Shown here one piece after another: positions 1 to 6,400 of a stretch of 16,984 nt of DNA (within the stretch, counting starts at the first letter, position 1; every line of letters begins with the position of its first letter). The notes below the pieces were generated by a model, which saw only the letters and a program-made list of their open reading frames with translations, searched no databases and was not told the origin of the DNA. This stretch comes from JAJYKN01 sp045403145 (GTDB lineage Bacteria; Nitrospirota; UBA9217): the NCBI GenBank assembly GCA_045403145.1, contig JAXIPA010000062.1, positions 1-16,984 on the forward strand. Reading direction: 5' to 3'. A program made the position numbers and the translations under genes.

Positions 1-599
1 AACGCCTCGCGGAGCTCGCCAGGAAAAAGGGAGTGGCTCATTTTGTCTATTCCTCGGTGGGCTCAGCGCATCGGAACACCGGCATTCCGCATTTTGAAAA
101 TAAATGGCGGATCGAGCAGACCGTGCACGCACTCAAGTTTCCTTCGTATACGATCCTCCGTCCGGTTTTTTTCATGGACAACTTCACTTCTCCATCTTTC
201 CTGCCGGGGCTCCTGGAGGGAAACCTGAGAATCGGACTGAAGCCGGACACGGCGCTCCAGATGATCGCCGTTGACGACATCGGGAAATTCGGTCTGCTGG
301 CGTTCGAGCGGCATGAAGAAATGAACGGTGTCGCGCTGGACATCGCCGGCGACAAGCACACCATGCCGGAGACGGCGGACATTCTCAGTCGCGCACTCGG
401 CAGGAAGATAGAGTACGTGGAGACGCCGAAGGCGGAAGTCCGCGCGTGGAGCGCTGATTACGCGCTTATGCTGGAGTGGTTCGACCATTTTGGCTACAAC
501 GTAGACATCGCCGCCGTAGCGAAAAAGTACAATTTCCGGTTTGCGACGCTTGACGAGTGGGCGAGCCGTGTGACGTGGGCCGCGAAGAAGGCTGCATGA
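1..599 (+). CDS. NmrA-like NAD(P)-binding protein (5' end outside window)
   Basis: This is the C-terminal part of an atypical short-chain dehydrogenase of the NmrA/NAD-dependent epimerase group. These proteins bind NAD(P) through a Rossmann fold and act as oxidoreductases or redox sensors. The reading frame is open to the first base and the residues before the GTG at 33 (RLAELARKKGV) already fit the family, so the gene is truncated by the window edge and does not start at 33. Visible family features are the strand-plus-serine segment HFVYSSVGSA, the helix HFENKWRIEQ carrying the lysine that replaces the usual YxxxK, and the strand YTILRPVFFMDN. The later segment MIAVDDIGKFG is the typical NmrA substrate-side loop. 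The N-terminal GxxGxxG motif must lie upstream. A clear terminator follows 34 bases after the stop codon. The substrate cannot be told from sequence. Confidence 0.9.
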   Translation, partial: RLAELARKKGVAHFVYSSVGSAHRNTGIPHFENKWRIEQTVHALKFPSYTILRPVFFMDNFTSPSFLPGLLEGNLRIGLKPDTALQMIAVDDIGKFGLLAFERHEEMNGVALDIAGDKHTMPETADILSRALGRKIEYVETPKAEVRAWSADYALMLEWFDHFGYNVDIAAVAKKYNFRFATLDEWASRVTWAAKKAA

Positions 600-633
600 G
601 CTATGATCGCGGTCCTTTGAGGTAATTTTGATG

Positions 634-668
634 CGCCCGGTGTGAAATAAGCCGGGCGTTTTTCTTTT
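634..668 (+). terminator. Rho-independent terminator after the NmrA-like gene
   Basis: A 7-bp stem (CGCCCGG at 634-640, CCGGGCG at 652-658) with an 11-base loop is followed at once by a T-rich tract (TTTTTCTTTT). The T tract lies on the plus side only, so it terminates the rightward NmrA-like gene and not the leftward NUDIX gene. Confidence 0.88.
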
Positions 669-680
669 GGGGGATTTTTT

Positions 681-1157
681 TCAGCCGTCTTCGTCATCTT
701 CACGGGTTTGTAACAACTGCTGAAGTTCTTCCAGCAAGCGCACCTGCCCCTGATTGATTTTCTTTTTCGCGTCCTCGATGCTGAACCATGCCGCACGGTC
801 CACTTCGGGAAATTCCCGTGTTTTGCCGGAATGGGGGGGCCACTCCATGGTAAACAGGTTGCTTTTGATCGCCGCAGGGTCGTTCTCACCCTCGACAGCC
901 CAAGCCTGCACTACTTTGCCGCTTTTGAGTTTAACAGCGGAAAGGGGGATGAACCGCCCCTCGGCTATAAAACCCGTTTCCTCCTGAAATTCCCTCTTCG
1001 CCGCTTCAAGCGCATCCTCTTCCTCTTCAAGCAACCCCTTGGGGATGGACCACGCGCCGAGGTCTTTATTTGACCAGAGCGGCCCCCCCGGATGCACGAG
1101 AAATACCTCTATGCCGTTTTTCTTTCTTCGATACATCAGCAGACCGGCGCTTGTCAT
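681..1157 (-). CDS. NUDIX hydrolase
   Basis: This is a hydrolase of nucleoside diphosphates linked to another moiety, or a related pyrophosphohydrolase. Counting from the chosen start, residues 41-63 give a complete NUDIX box, GX5EX7REUXEEXGU (G41, E47, R55-E56, E59-E60, G62), so the metal-binding glutamates are all present. The segment WSIPKG just before the box is typical. The protein of 158 residues is normal for a single-domain NUDIX. The frame extends upstream to 1190, but the start is placed at the second of two adjacent ATGs (1160 and 1157), because GGGGA then sits 6 bases upstream and homologues begin near MTSAGLL. The C-terminus is charged (REDDEDG). It lies 65 bases downstream of the lipoprotein gene on the same strand, with no terminator seen between, so the two may share a transcript. 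The substrate is unknown. Confidence 0.93.
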   Translation of the reverse strand: MTSAGLLMYRRKKNGIEVFLVHPGGPLWSNKDLGAWSIPKGLLEEEEDALEAAKREFQEETGFIAEGRFIPLSAVKLKSGKVVQAWAVEGENDPAAIKSNLFTMEWPPHSGKTREFPEVDRAAWFSIEDAKKKINQGQVRLLEELQQLLQTREDDEDG

Positions 1158-1222
1158 CATGATTCCCCGTTGTAACACGGCATGATACACCGGCCTGTTC
1201 CTGTCGCCGCGCCGTTATACCC

Positions 1223-1762
1223 TTAGTTGCTACTCGCGCCGGAATCGCGGGAATCGAAAGAATCACGCTCTCGCTCCAGTGCCGGGTCAAGCCTGATATA
1301 CGCCCTGACTTTGCCGTCCTTCAGTGCGTAGCTGATCAGCAGGACATCAGGGAAGCCGAACTCCAGGGGTGCATAGAGAGGCCTCATTTCGTAGCCGATG
1401 GCCCCTCCGCTGTCATCGGGTATTTCCCGCAGACCGACCTGCCAGATGCTGTAGGTGCTGCACCGGACGAAAGCATCCGCTTCGGCAAGCGCCTGCTGGG
1501 CTGAAAGTCCCTTTTTTACCTTATACGAGGTGTCGATGTCGTATATCTCCAACGGATACCTGCTGTCATCCTTCACGAGGATCGCCACATTCTCAAGCTG
1601 TGCCGGATAATGGCACCCGTAGAGCAAAAGGGAATAGGTCCCGGTGACCTGGGACGGCTGGGCCTCTCTGGATATAAGCTGTTTGCCGGGTATGCAGGCC
1701 GTTACAACAACAGACAGGACCAGGAAGACCGCGGCTGTCAGCACGGTTTTTGACGTAGTCAT
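1223..1762 (-). CDS. Putative lipoprotein of unknown function
   Basis: This 179-residue exported protein starts with a lysine-containing N-region, a hydrophobic run at about residues 8-20 and a lipobox VTAC with C23. It is therefore predicted to be lipidated and anchored in the membrane facing the periplasm. I do not recognise the mature domain. It has two further cysteines (in LLLYGCHYP and FVRCSTYS), a strand-rich sequence and a very charged C-terminus. The reading frame continues far upstream to 2317, but that part lacks any signal and runs across a promoter. The ATG at 1762 has AGGGTG about 5 bases upstream and puts the signal peptide at the N-terminus. A good promoter lies just upstream (1799-1827), giving a short leader. 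The NUDIX gene follows on the same strand. Confidence 0.8.
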   Translation of the reverse strand: MTTSKTVLTAAVFLVLSVVVTACIPGKQLISREAQPSQVTGTYSLLLYGCHYPAQLENVAILVKDDSRYPLEIYDIDTSYKVKKGLSAQQALAEADAFVRCSTYSIWQVGLREIPDDSGGAIGYEMRPLYAPLEFGFPDVLLISYALKDGKVRAYIRLDPALERERDSFDSRDSGASSN

Positions 1763-1798
1763 ATTCACCCTGCCTCTCTTATCTCGCGTTCTTAATTT

Positions 1799-1827
1799 AT
1801 TATAGACCAGTTTCATAAGGCAGGCAA
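1799..1827 (-). promoter_or_regulatory. Sigma-70-type promoter for the lipoprotein-NUDIX unit
   Basis: Read on the minus strand, TTGCCT (-35, 1822-1827) and a perfect TATAAT (-10, 1799-1804) are separated by 17 bases. Transcription would start near 1791, about 30 bases before the lipoprotein ATG. Confidence 0.68.
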
Positions 1828-1953
1828 CGAGGCAGGCGAAGTGTCGGCCATAAGTTGCAGCAATCGAGTCTCCCCCCGGATCGCGGCATCTTCCACAGTA
1901 TCGCATCGATCGGCCGTGACGAACGCGGTCCCCGGTAATTTCTTTTCGAGCAG

Positions 1954-1981
1954 TTGACTTTATACCGGATTTCCGTATGAT
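1954..1981 (+). promoter_or_regulatory. Sigma-70-type promoter for the receiver-DJ-1 unit
   Basis: TTGACT (1954-1959) and TATGAT (1976-1981) are separated by 16 bases. The -10 box overlaps the upstream in-frame ATG at 1977, so that ATG would not be transcribed from this promoter. This supports the later start at 2019. Confidence 0.6.
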
Positions 1982-2018
1982 TGTAGACAGGTCGCGGCCG
2001 GGGACCGGACAAAAACGC

Positions 2019-2399
2019 ATGATGACATGGACGAATAAACGGATACTCGTTACCGACGACTCCCAGACGATGCGGATGCTGATCGCGTTCCATTTGATCA
2101 AGATGATGCCCGGCGTGAAGATCACCGAAGCCGTCAACGGCGCGGACGCGCTGGACTGGCTGAAAAGCCAGGACGTGGACCTCATCCTGACCGATATGAA
2201 CATGCCGGAAATGGACGGCGCCGGTTTGATCACCGCTGTTCGCCAGGAGCTCAAACGGGACACGCCGATTATCATCATAACCACCAGGGGAGAGCAGCGG
2301 GACCGGGATCGGGGCATGAGCGTCGGCGCGAACGGGTACGTTACGAAGCCGCTCGATGTCCGTCAGTTCAGGGAGACGGTCCGGAAATTTATTTCCTGA
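2019..2399 (+). CDS. Single-domain response regulator (CheY-like receiver)
   Basis: This is a stand-alone phosphoacceptor receiver domain of 126 residues with no output domain. It should relay phosphate or bind a partner as CheY proteins do. All key residues are present: acidic pair D13-D14 in VTDDS, phosphoacceptor D59 in LTDMNMP, switch threonine T88 or T89 after IIII, and K110 in VTKPLD. The frame could begin at the ATG at 1977, but a promoter -10 box covers that codon and it has no ribosome-binding site. Starting at 2019 (or the next ATG at 2022) gives a normal-length receiver. It is followed 40 bases later by the DJ-1/PfpI gene on the same strand. No histidine kinase is in the window, so its partner is unknown. 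Confidence 0.92.
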   Translation: MMTWTNKRILVTDDSQTMRMLIAFHLIKMMPGVKITEAVNGADALDWLKSQDVDLILTDMNMPEMDGAGLITAVRQELKRDTPIIIITTRGEQRDRDRGMSVGANGYVTKPLDVRQFRETVRKFIS

Positions 2400-2439
2400 C
2401 CCGTTTAAGACGGGTAATCCGACCAGGGAGGAAACATCC

Positions 2440-2991
2440 ATGCCGAAAGTAGCGGTCATACTTGCCGATGGTTTTGAAGAAGTTGAGGCGATGGCCATTA
2501 TCGATGTGCTGAGACGCGCCGGGATCGACACGGTGGTCGCGGGCCTGCACGACGGACACATCACCAGCGCCCGGAACGTGAAGGTCATCCCGGACACGGT
2601 GATCGACACGGTCCGGGCCGATGATTTCGACATGGTCGTGCTGCCCGGAGGACAGCCGGGATCCGACAACCTGAATGCCGACCCGCGCGTGAAGGAACTG
2701 ATCAGGAGCTTCTCGCAGAAGGGCAAGCTCACGGGCGCCATCTGCGCCGCGCCCTACGTGCTCGCGAACGCGGGGGTGCTTGCTGGAAAGCACGCAACGT
2801 CATACCCTTCCTACAAGGACCGGCTCGGCGGGGCGCTCTATGAGGAGAAGTCCGTGGTGACCGACGGGAATGTGCTGACCAGCAGAGGAGCGGGCACGGC
2901 GCTCACCTTCGGTCTTGCAATCGTTGAGCGGCTGATAAGCAAAGAAAAGGCACAGCAGATCAAGGACGCGATGCTGATCCATTACGAATGA
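2440..2991 (+). CDS. DJ-1/PfpI family protein (YajL/DJ-1-like)
   Basis: This 183-residue protein belongs to the DJ-1/ThiJ/PfpI superfamily, cytoplasmic proteins with a reactive cysteine linked to oxidative-stress protection, glyoxalase or chaperone-like roles. The nucleophile elbow GAICAAP carries C102, equivalent to DJ-1 C106. E16 in FEEVEA matches the conserved glutamate that stabilises the thiolate. The N-terminal ILADGFEE and the VLPGGQPG segment are also typical. The usual histidine after the elbow is replaced (ATSYPS), as in several DJ-1 proteins, so protease activity is unlikely. The ATG at 2440 has a strong AGGGAGG 8 bases upstream, while the longer frame from 2356 overlaps the receiver gene and is rejected. 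It is probably co-transcribed with the receiver. The downstream palindromic repeat may protect or end the message. Confidence 0.93.
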   Translation: MPKVAVILADGFEEVEAMAIIDVLRRAGIDTVVAGLHDGHITSARNVKVIPDTVIDTVRADDFDMVVLPGGQPGSDNLNADPRVKELIRSFSQKGKLTGAICAAPYVLANAGVLAGKHATSYPSYKDRLGGALYEEKSVVTDGNVLTSRGAGTALTFGLAIVERLISKEKAQQIKDAMLIHYE

Positions 2992-3015
2992 CCCGTTAGG
3001 GAATATTTGAAGAAG

Positions 3016-3133
3016 TCGTAAAAAGTCGTCATTCCCGCTTGTCGGGAATCATATTGCCATATAACATTCTGAAAAGCAACGATTCCGGACAAGCCGGAAT
3101 GACGGTTCTGCGACGATTTTCGACTTTTTACGA
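3016..3133. repeat. Palindromic dispersed element, copy 1 (MITE/REP-like)
   Basis: This 118-bp element is bounded by a perfect 13-bp terminal inverted repeat (TCGTAAAAAGTCG at 3016-3028 and its complement at 3121-3133). Inside are two separate 7-bp hairpins, ATTCCCG/CGGGAAT (3031-3049) and ATTCCGG/CCGGAAT (3082-3100). It has no coding capacity. No clear target-site duplication is visible. The same motifs recur at 3363-3505 and, reversed, at 7183-7287. Confidence 0.82.
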
Positions 3134-3187
3134 AACCATCATATAGATATCCTCTGTTCCAGGATATATCCCGTTCGCGCATTTGAC

Positions 3188-3219
3188 AAAAAAGGACCAG
3201 CGTTAACTTCCACCGGCCC
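3188..3219 (-). terminator. Leftward Rho-independent terminator
   Basis: Read on the minus strand, GGGCCGGTG pairs with CGCTGGTCC (9 bp including G-U pairs) around an 8-base loop and is followed by TTTTTT. It sits directly after the stop codon of a short leftward open frame ending at 3225. It suggests that a leftward gene once ended, or still ends, here. Confidence 0.6.
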
Positions 3220-3224
3220 GAAAC

Positions 3225-3386
3225 CTAGCTGCGAGACTTGTTTGCCTTGGGATCTTGCACGCCCCATGCCGAGAACGTGCCTTCTACCGCCGATCTTGCC
3301 TCAGCCTCTCGCCCCATGACCTCCGATACCTTCATGGCATGTGTCGCGCACACCTCGGTTTCATTCCCGCTTGGCTGCACCCAGCG
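3225..3386 (-). pseudogene. Short leftward open frame, possible 3' remnant of a lost gene
   Basis: A frame of 53 codons ends in TAG at 3225-3227 immediately before a convincing terminator. The part from the ATG at about 3332 (MKVSEVMGREAEAR..., ending ANKSRS) looks like a natural protein C-terminus: helical, charged, with no low-complexity bias. Upstream the frame runs straight into palindromic repeat copy 2 and meets a stop codon at 3387-3389, so the rest of any gene is missing. The simplest reading is a gene tail left after the repeat element inserted or a deletion occurred. It could also be a small functional gene. I do not recognise the family. Confidence 0.3.
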
Positions 3387-3505
3387 TTACGAGCGAAGCG
3401 GTAGTGCAGGGTGTCGGGAATCGTAGTGCTTTACAACATACTGAAAAGAGACGATTCCGGACAAGCCGGAATGACACCGTAGAGGCTATCTCCGACTTTT
3501 TACGA
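3363..3505. repeat. Palindromic dispersed element, copy 2, with a 45-bp loop insert
   Basis: The two hairpins of copy 1 recur here. In the first, the arms ATTCCCG (3363-3369) and CGGGAAT (3415-3421) are pushed apart by about 45 bp holding its own inverted CACCC/GGGTG arms. The second hairpin, ATTCCGG/CCGGAAT (3454-3472), is intact, and the right end CGACTTTTTACGA (3493-3505) matches copy 1. The left terminal repeat is not recognisable, so the copy may be truncated. The same insert, reversed, is in the copy at 7183-7287. Confidence 0.75.
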
Positions 3506-3600
3506 GTTCATCAAAATTGACAGACCCACAAATCTCTTTTTTGTTCTTTATCTTGACGGCAGATTCCTTTATACTTCGCAAGTTGATGAATTCGTAAAAA
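3497..3600. repeat. 18-bp inverted pair of element ends
   Basis: TTTTTACGAGTTCATCAA (3497-3514) is repeated in inverted orientation at 3583-3600 with one mismatch (17 of 18). The first arm overlaps the right end of palindromic copy 2. The second stands alone as a solo end of the same family. The 68 bp between them are AT-rich with no gene. Confidence 0.7.
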
Positions 3601-3731
3601 TAGGGGATGGAAGGTCAAAACCAATAATGCATGCATCACGGGTTCCGGCTGAATGCATACTTGTGTCCTGCATTCTCAGCACAAGACCTTTTTAAAAAAG
3701 GAATGACAATGACAACTCGGGAGGAAAAATC

Positions 3732-3920
3732 ATGGCTATCACCGCAAAAATCGAAGGCAACAAGCTCATCATCACCGCAGATCTCGAAACACCCACACCC
3801 AGCGCATCGGGGAAAACACTTGTCGTTGCCAGCACGAGGGGAAACAAAGACTCCGGCGTTATGATAGACGGTAAACCGGTGATAATCGGCCTTAACGCCT
3901 ATATCAAAAAACAGCCGTAA
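3732..3920 (+). CDS. Small conserved protein (62 aa), function unknown
   Basis: This complete small gene has a strong ribosome-binding site (GGGAGG about 7 bases before the ATG) and encodes 62 residues without signal peptide or membrane segment. The sequence starts MAITAKIEGNKLIITADL and has the central motif ASGKTLVVASTRGN and the end PVIIGLNAYIKK. From memory this pattern recurs in many unrelated bacteria as a short hypothetical protein, so it is a real gene and not a chance frame. It looks like a small all-beta fold. Its stop codon overlaps by one base a possible ATG of the next frame (TAATG). The 240 bases upstream of its ribosome-binding site contain solo repeat ends and AT-rich DNA. I know of no assigned function. 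Confidence 0.85.
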   Translation: MAITAKIEGNKLIITADLETPTPSASGKTLVVASTRGNKDSGVMIDGKPVIIGLNAYIKKQP

Positions 3921-4018
3921 TGATGCCGCACAGAGGGTGTTCTCAAGACATGCAGCGGACTTTCAATCAGGGTCTTCCGACGGGCCTGCTGAGGCTGGAA
4001 CGAAAAAGGAAAAGGACG

Positions 4019-4549
4019 GTGTCCCCGACGAGGCGCGAAATAACGTCTATCCTGTTGGCGGTTTTTTCCCTGCTGCTCATCTTATGCCCCGGAGCATCTG
4101 CCGCAGCCGGAGATGCCGGCCCCTTTCGTCAGGGAAGTTTGCGCATGTCGCTTGTTGTGGGCGGCGGTACGGCCTTTGACCGGGATTACACGGTTCTCGG
4201 TCTGGGAGCCGGCTACTATGCGGCGGACGGAATCGAGTTCGGCCTCGATTTCGAGGTCTGGACGGGAAACACGCCCAGGATATACCGGTACAGCCCTTCG
4301 CTCCGGTATGTGGTCCCCACGGGCACGGCTATCAAACCCTATGCAGGCGCCTTCTACCGCCGCACAGTCGTCGAAGGTTACCGCGATAACGATGCGGTGG
4401 GCGCGCGGGTGGGGCTGTATTTCCTTTCGGGCAGAAGCGCCTACTTCGGCGTAGGAATTGCGGAGAACGTTTATCTCAACTGCGACAGAACCGTATATTC
4501 TTCCTGTACCGAGGCCTATCCTGAATTGACGTTTGCGGTGATATTCTGA
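4019..4549 (+). CDS. Exported beta-barrel-like outer-membrane protein
   Basis: From the GTG at 4019 (AAGGA 8 bases upstream) the 176-residue product begins MSPTRREITS, continues with a hydrophobic core ILLAVFSLLLILC and has a cleavage site near ASA-A at residue 28, a classical signal peptide. The mature part is made of alternating strands rich in Gly, Tyr and Phe (LVVGGGTAFDRDY, VLGLGAGYYAADG, IEFGLDFEVW, IKPYAGAFYRR) and ends in an aromatic residue (LTFAVIF). This is typical of 8-stranded outer-membrane beta-barrels. Two cysteines in NCDRTVYSSC may form a disulfide. The frame can also begin at 3920, overlapping the previous stop codon, but that adds 33 residues unlike a signal region. The cargo or role is unknown. 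Confidence 0.72.
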   Translation: MSPTRREITSILLAVFSLLLILCPGASAAAGDAGPFRQGSLRMSLVVGGGTAFDRDYTVLGLGAGYYAADGIEFGLDFEVWTGNTPRIYRYSPSLRYVVPTGTAIKPYAGAFYRRTVVEGYRDNDAVGARVGLYFLSGRSAYFGVGIAENVYLNCDRTVYSSCTEAYPELTFAVIF

Positions 4550-4728
4550 CAATGCCGCGCGGCGATTCAAGCGGGCCGCGAGTTACGACCCGCACTTTCA
4601 CCACGAAGAAGCACACTATGCACTCGTCGGTTCACTATTTATTTGACCTGGCAGGAACCTCTTCCTGAAGGTGCTGTAATTGCCCCTCTGTGTTTTCCAC
4701 GCTTTCTTTATCATAGGTGAGGAGTCAT

Positions 4729-5298
4729 ATGAACATCTTGGAACAGTTAGACAAACAACCGAGTAAATATCATTTAACCGGGAGCATCCTTTTTACTCTG
4801 GTGATCGGATTCTTAGATTATTGGATGGGTTTCGAATATCGCATGAAAATATTTTATCTCATGCCGATTTCTTATGCTGCCTGGTTTATCGGCAGAAAAA
4901 CCGGCATTGTATTCTCAACCTGGCCTGTCATGACGATGCTGTATTCGGGCGTAGTATCGGGAAAAAACTATAGTAATTTCTCAATCGAGATTTGGGATAT
5001 AGCAATGTACCTGGCTTTCTTTATTATCGTGACAATGCTGCTTTCCAAATTGCGGATCACCATGCAGCAGCGGGCAGGTCTCATTACGAAGCTGCAAAAC
5101 GCTTTAAACGCGGTTAAGGAACTGAGCGGCATACTGCCCATTTGCGCCAATTGCAAAAAAATACGCGACGAGAAAGGATATTGGCATGATGTGGAAGTAT
5201 ATATCAGCAGGCACACGAAAGCAGAATTCACCCACGGTATCTGCGCGGAATGCGCAAACAAACTATATCCTTCGTTATTTGACAAAATAGAAAAATGA
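4729..5298 (+). CDS. Membrane protein with cytoplasmic CxxC...CxxC tail
   Basis: This 189-residue protein has an N-terminal membrane part with about four hydrophobic segments (near residues 18-32, 42-56, 60-77 and 91-107), resembling MASE-type sensor modules. A short coiled helix (about 110-132) leads to a C-terminal domain. That domain starts at LSGILPIC and holds two cysteine pairs, C139-C142 (ICANCKK) and C172-C175 (ICAECA), likely a metal site. This tail is known to me as a recurrent C-terminal module on bacterial sensory proteins; its ligand is not established. The ATG at 4729 is preferred over the GTG at 4717, because GGTGAGGAG just upstream of it is an excellent ribosome-binding site. 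The gene is clearly more AT-rich than its neighbours, with many AAA, TAT and TTT codons, which suggests later acquisition. Confidence 0.8.
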   Translation: MNILEQLDKQPSKYHLTGSILFTLVIGFLDYWMGFEYRMKIFYLMPISYAAWFIGRKTGIVFSTWPVMTMLYSGVVSGKNYSNFSIEIWDIAMYLAFFIIVTMLLSKLRITMQQRAGLITKLQNALNAVKELSGILPICANCKKIRDEKGYWHDVEVYISRHTKAEFTHGICAECANKLYPSLFDKIEK

Positions 5299-5371
5299 GT
5301 TTATCGAGGGGCTGAATAGTTCCTGCGGTTGCATCCGATTTTATGGAATAGCAAGATGAGTGGAGGAGATC

Positions 5372-6313
5372 GTGAAGGCGGCTGTGTTCACGGCGTACGG
5401 AAGTAATGACGTGCTCGAGATCCGGGACATGCCGAAGCCATCGCCTGGGCCCGATGAAGTGCTGATCAAGGTCCATGCCGCTGGCGTGAATCCGGTGGAC
5501 TGGAAGGTCCGTGAGGGCGAAGCAAGGTTTCTCACGGGCCGAAAGTTCCCGAAGGTCCTCGGCATCGAGTGCGCCGGCGAGGTCGTGGAAGCGGGACCTC
5601 GCGTTGTCAAGTTCAAGCCGGGGGATGCCGTCATTTCCGCGGGCAGCCTGCGGCTCGGCGCGTACGCGGAGTATGCCGCTGTTTCGGGAGAGAACGTTTT
5701 CCCCAAACCGGAGGGCATCTCATTCGAGGAGGCCGCGGGAATCCCGATCGCCGGCATGACCGCCTATATCGCGCTGCGTGATAAAGGAAGGATTTCCGCG
5801 GGCAGAAAAGTGCTGATCAACGGGGCCTCGGGCGGGGTCGGGACCTTTGCGGTTCAGATCGCGAAACTTTTCGACGCGGAGGTCACCGGGGTCTGCAGCG
5901 GCGCCAATGCAGGGCTGGTGAAAAGTCTGGGAGCGGACCGCGTCATTGATCATCGTGATCAGGATTTCACGAAGACCGGCGAGCGATACGACATCATCTT
6001 CGATACGGTATCGAAGAGGTCCTTCGGCGAGTGCAGGAAGGCATTGACCCCGAACGGAGTTTATGTCAATACCCTCCCGTCGTTGTCCATTTTCTGGAGC
6101 ATCTTCGTCACCTCTCTCTTGCCGGGCAGGAAGGCCTCGACAATCATGGTCGCCCACCGGGGGGCTGACATGGACTGGCTCTGCGGGAATATCGGGGCGG
6201 GGAAGCTCAAAGTCGTTCTTGACCGGGTCTATCCGTTGGATCAGGCGAAGGAGGCCCTTGCCTACAGTCAGACGGGCAGGGTGAGAGGAAAGGTCGTATT
6301 GAAGGTGATATAG
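5372..6313 (+). CDS. Zinc-independent MDR oxidoreductase (quinone reductase-like)
   Basis: This 313-residue member of the medium-chain dehydrogenase/reductase superfamily is of the quinone oxidoreductase (zeta-crystallin, YhdH/QOR) type and uses NAD(P)H to reduce quinones or enones. The N-terminal GroES-like domain shows AAGVNPVDWKVREG and GIECAGEVVEAG. The Rossmann domain has the nucleotide loop GASGGVGT at residues 151-158, followed by VQIAKL. The cysteine ligands of a structural zinc are absent, as expected for this branch. The start is taken at the GTG at 5372, which has GGAGG 5 bases upstream and gives the family N-terminus MKAAVFTAYG. The GTG at 5360 would add four residues and lies in that ribosome-binding site. 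The tail GRVRGKVVLKV is typical. The physiological substrate is unknown. Confidence 0.93.
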   Translation: MKAAVFTAYGSNDVLEIRDMPKPSPGPDEVLIKVHAAGVNPVDWKVREGEARFLTGRKFPKVLGIECAGEVVEAGPRVVKFKPGDAVISAGSLRLGAYAEYAAVSGENVFPKPEGISFEEAAGIPIAGMTAYIALRDKGRISAGRKVLINGASGGVGTFAVQIAKLFDAEVTGVCSGANAGLVKSLGADRVIDHRDQDFTKTGERYDIIFDTVSKRSFGECRKALTPNGVYVNTLPSLSIFWSIFVTSLLPGRKASTIMVAHRGADMDWLCGNIGAGKLKVVLDRVYPLDQAKEALAYSQTGRVRGKVVLKVI

Positions 6314-6360
6314 AGCTGAGATACCCCGTTATCCCGCCCCGCTGTCGCCCGTCTGGAGTT

Positions 6361-6369
6361 TGCTACAAT
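6361..6369 (+). promoter_or_regulatory. Possible extended -10 promoter of the phosphoesterase gene
   Basis: TGCTACAAT is an extended -10 element (TG, one base, TACAAT) 31 bases upstream of the ATG at 6401. No convincing -35 box is seen. It would give the phosphoesterase its own short transcript start. Confidence 0.4.
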
Positions 6370-6400
6370 TAAGTCAGAAGTTAATCAGAACAGGTGGGCC

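Noticed and set aside
1763..2317. N-terminal extension of the lipoprotein reading frame.
   Set aside because: It would bury the signal peptide and lipobox inside the protein, and it crosses a good promoter and the divergent receiver gene.
1800..2741. A 313-codon minus-strand frame.
   Set aside because: It is antisense to the receiver and DJ-1 genes, which have full motif sets; the product has no recognisable domain.
3016..3505. A short CRISPR array.
   Set aside because: The repeated units are hairpins and terminal inverted repeats at irregular spacing, not direct repeats with regular unique spacers.
4082..4570. A 162-codon minus-strand frame.
   Set aside because: It mirrors the beta-barrel gene; the plus strand has a signal peptide and strand pattern, the minus strand has neither.
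4640..4670. A sigma-54 promoter (TGGCAGG...) before the membrane protein gene.
   Set aside because: The GG element is present, but there is no GC element (TTGC) at the required distance.
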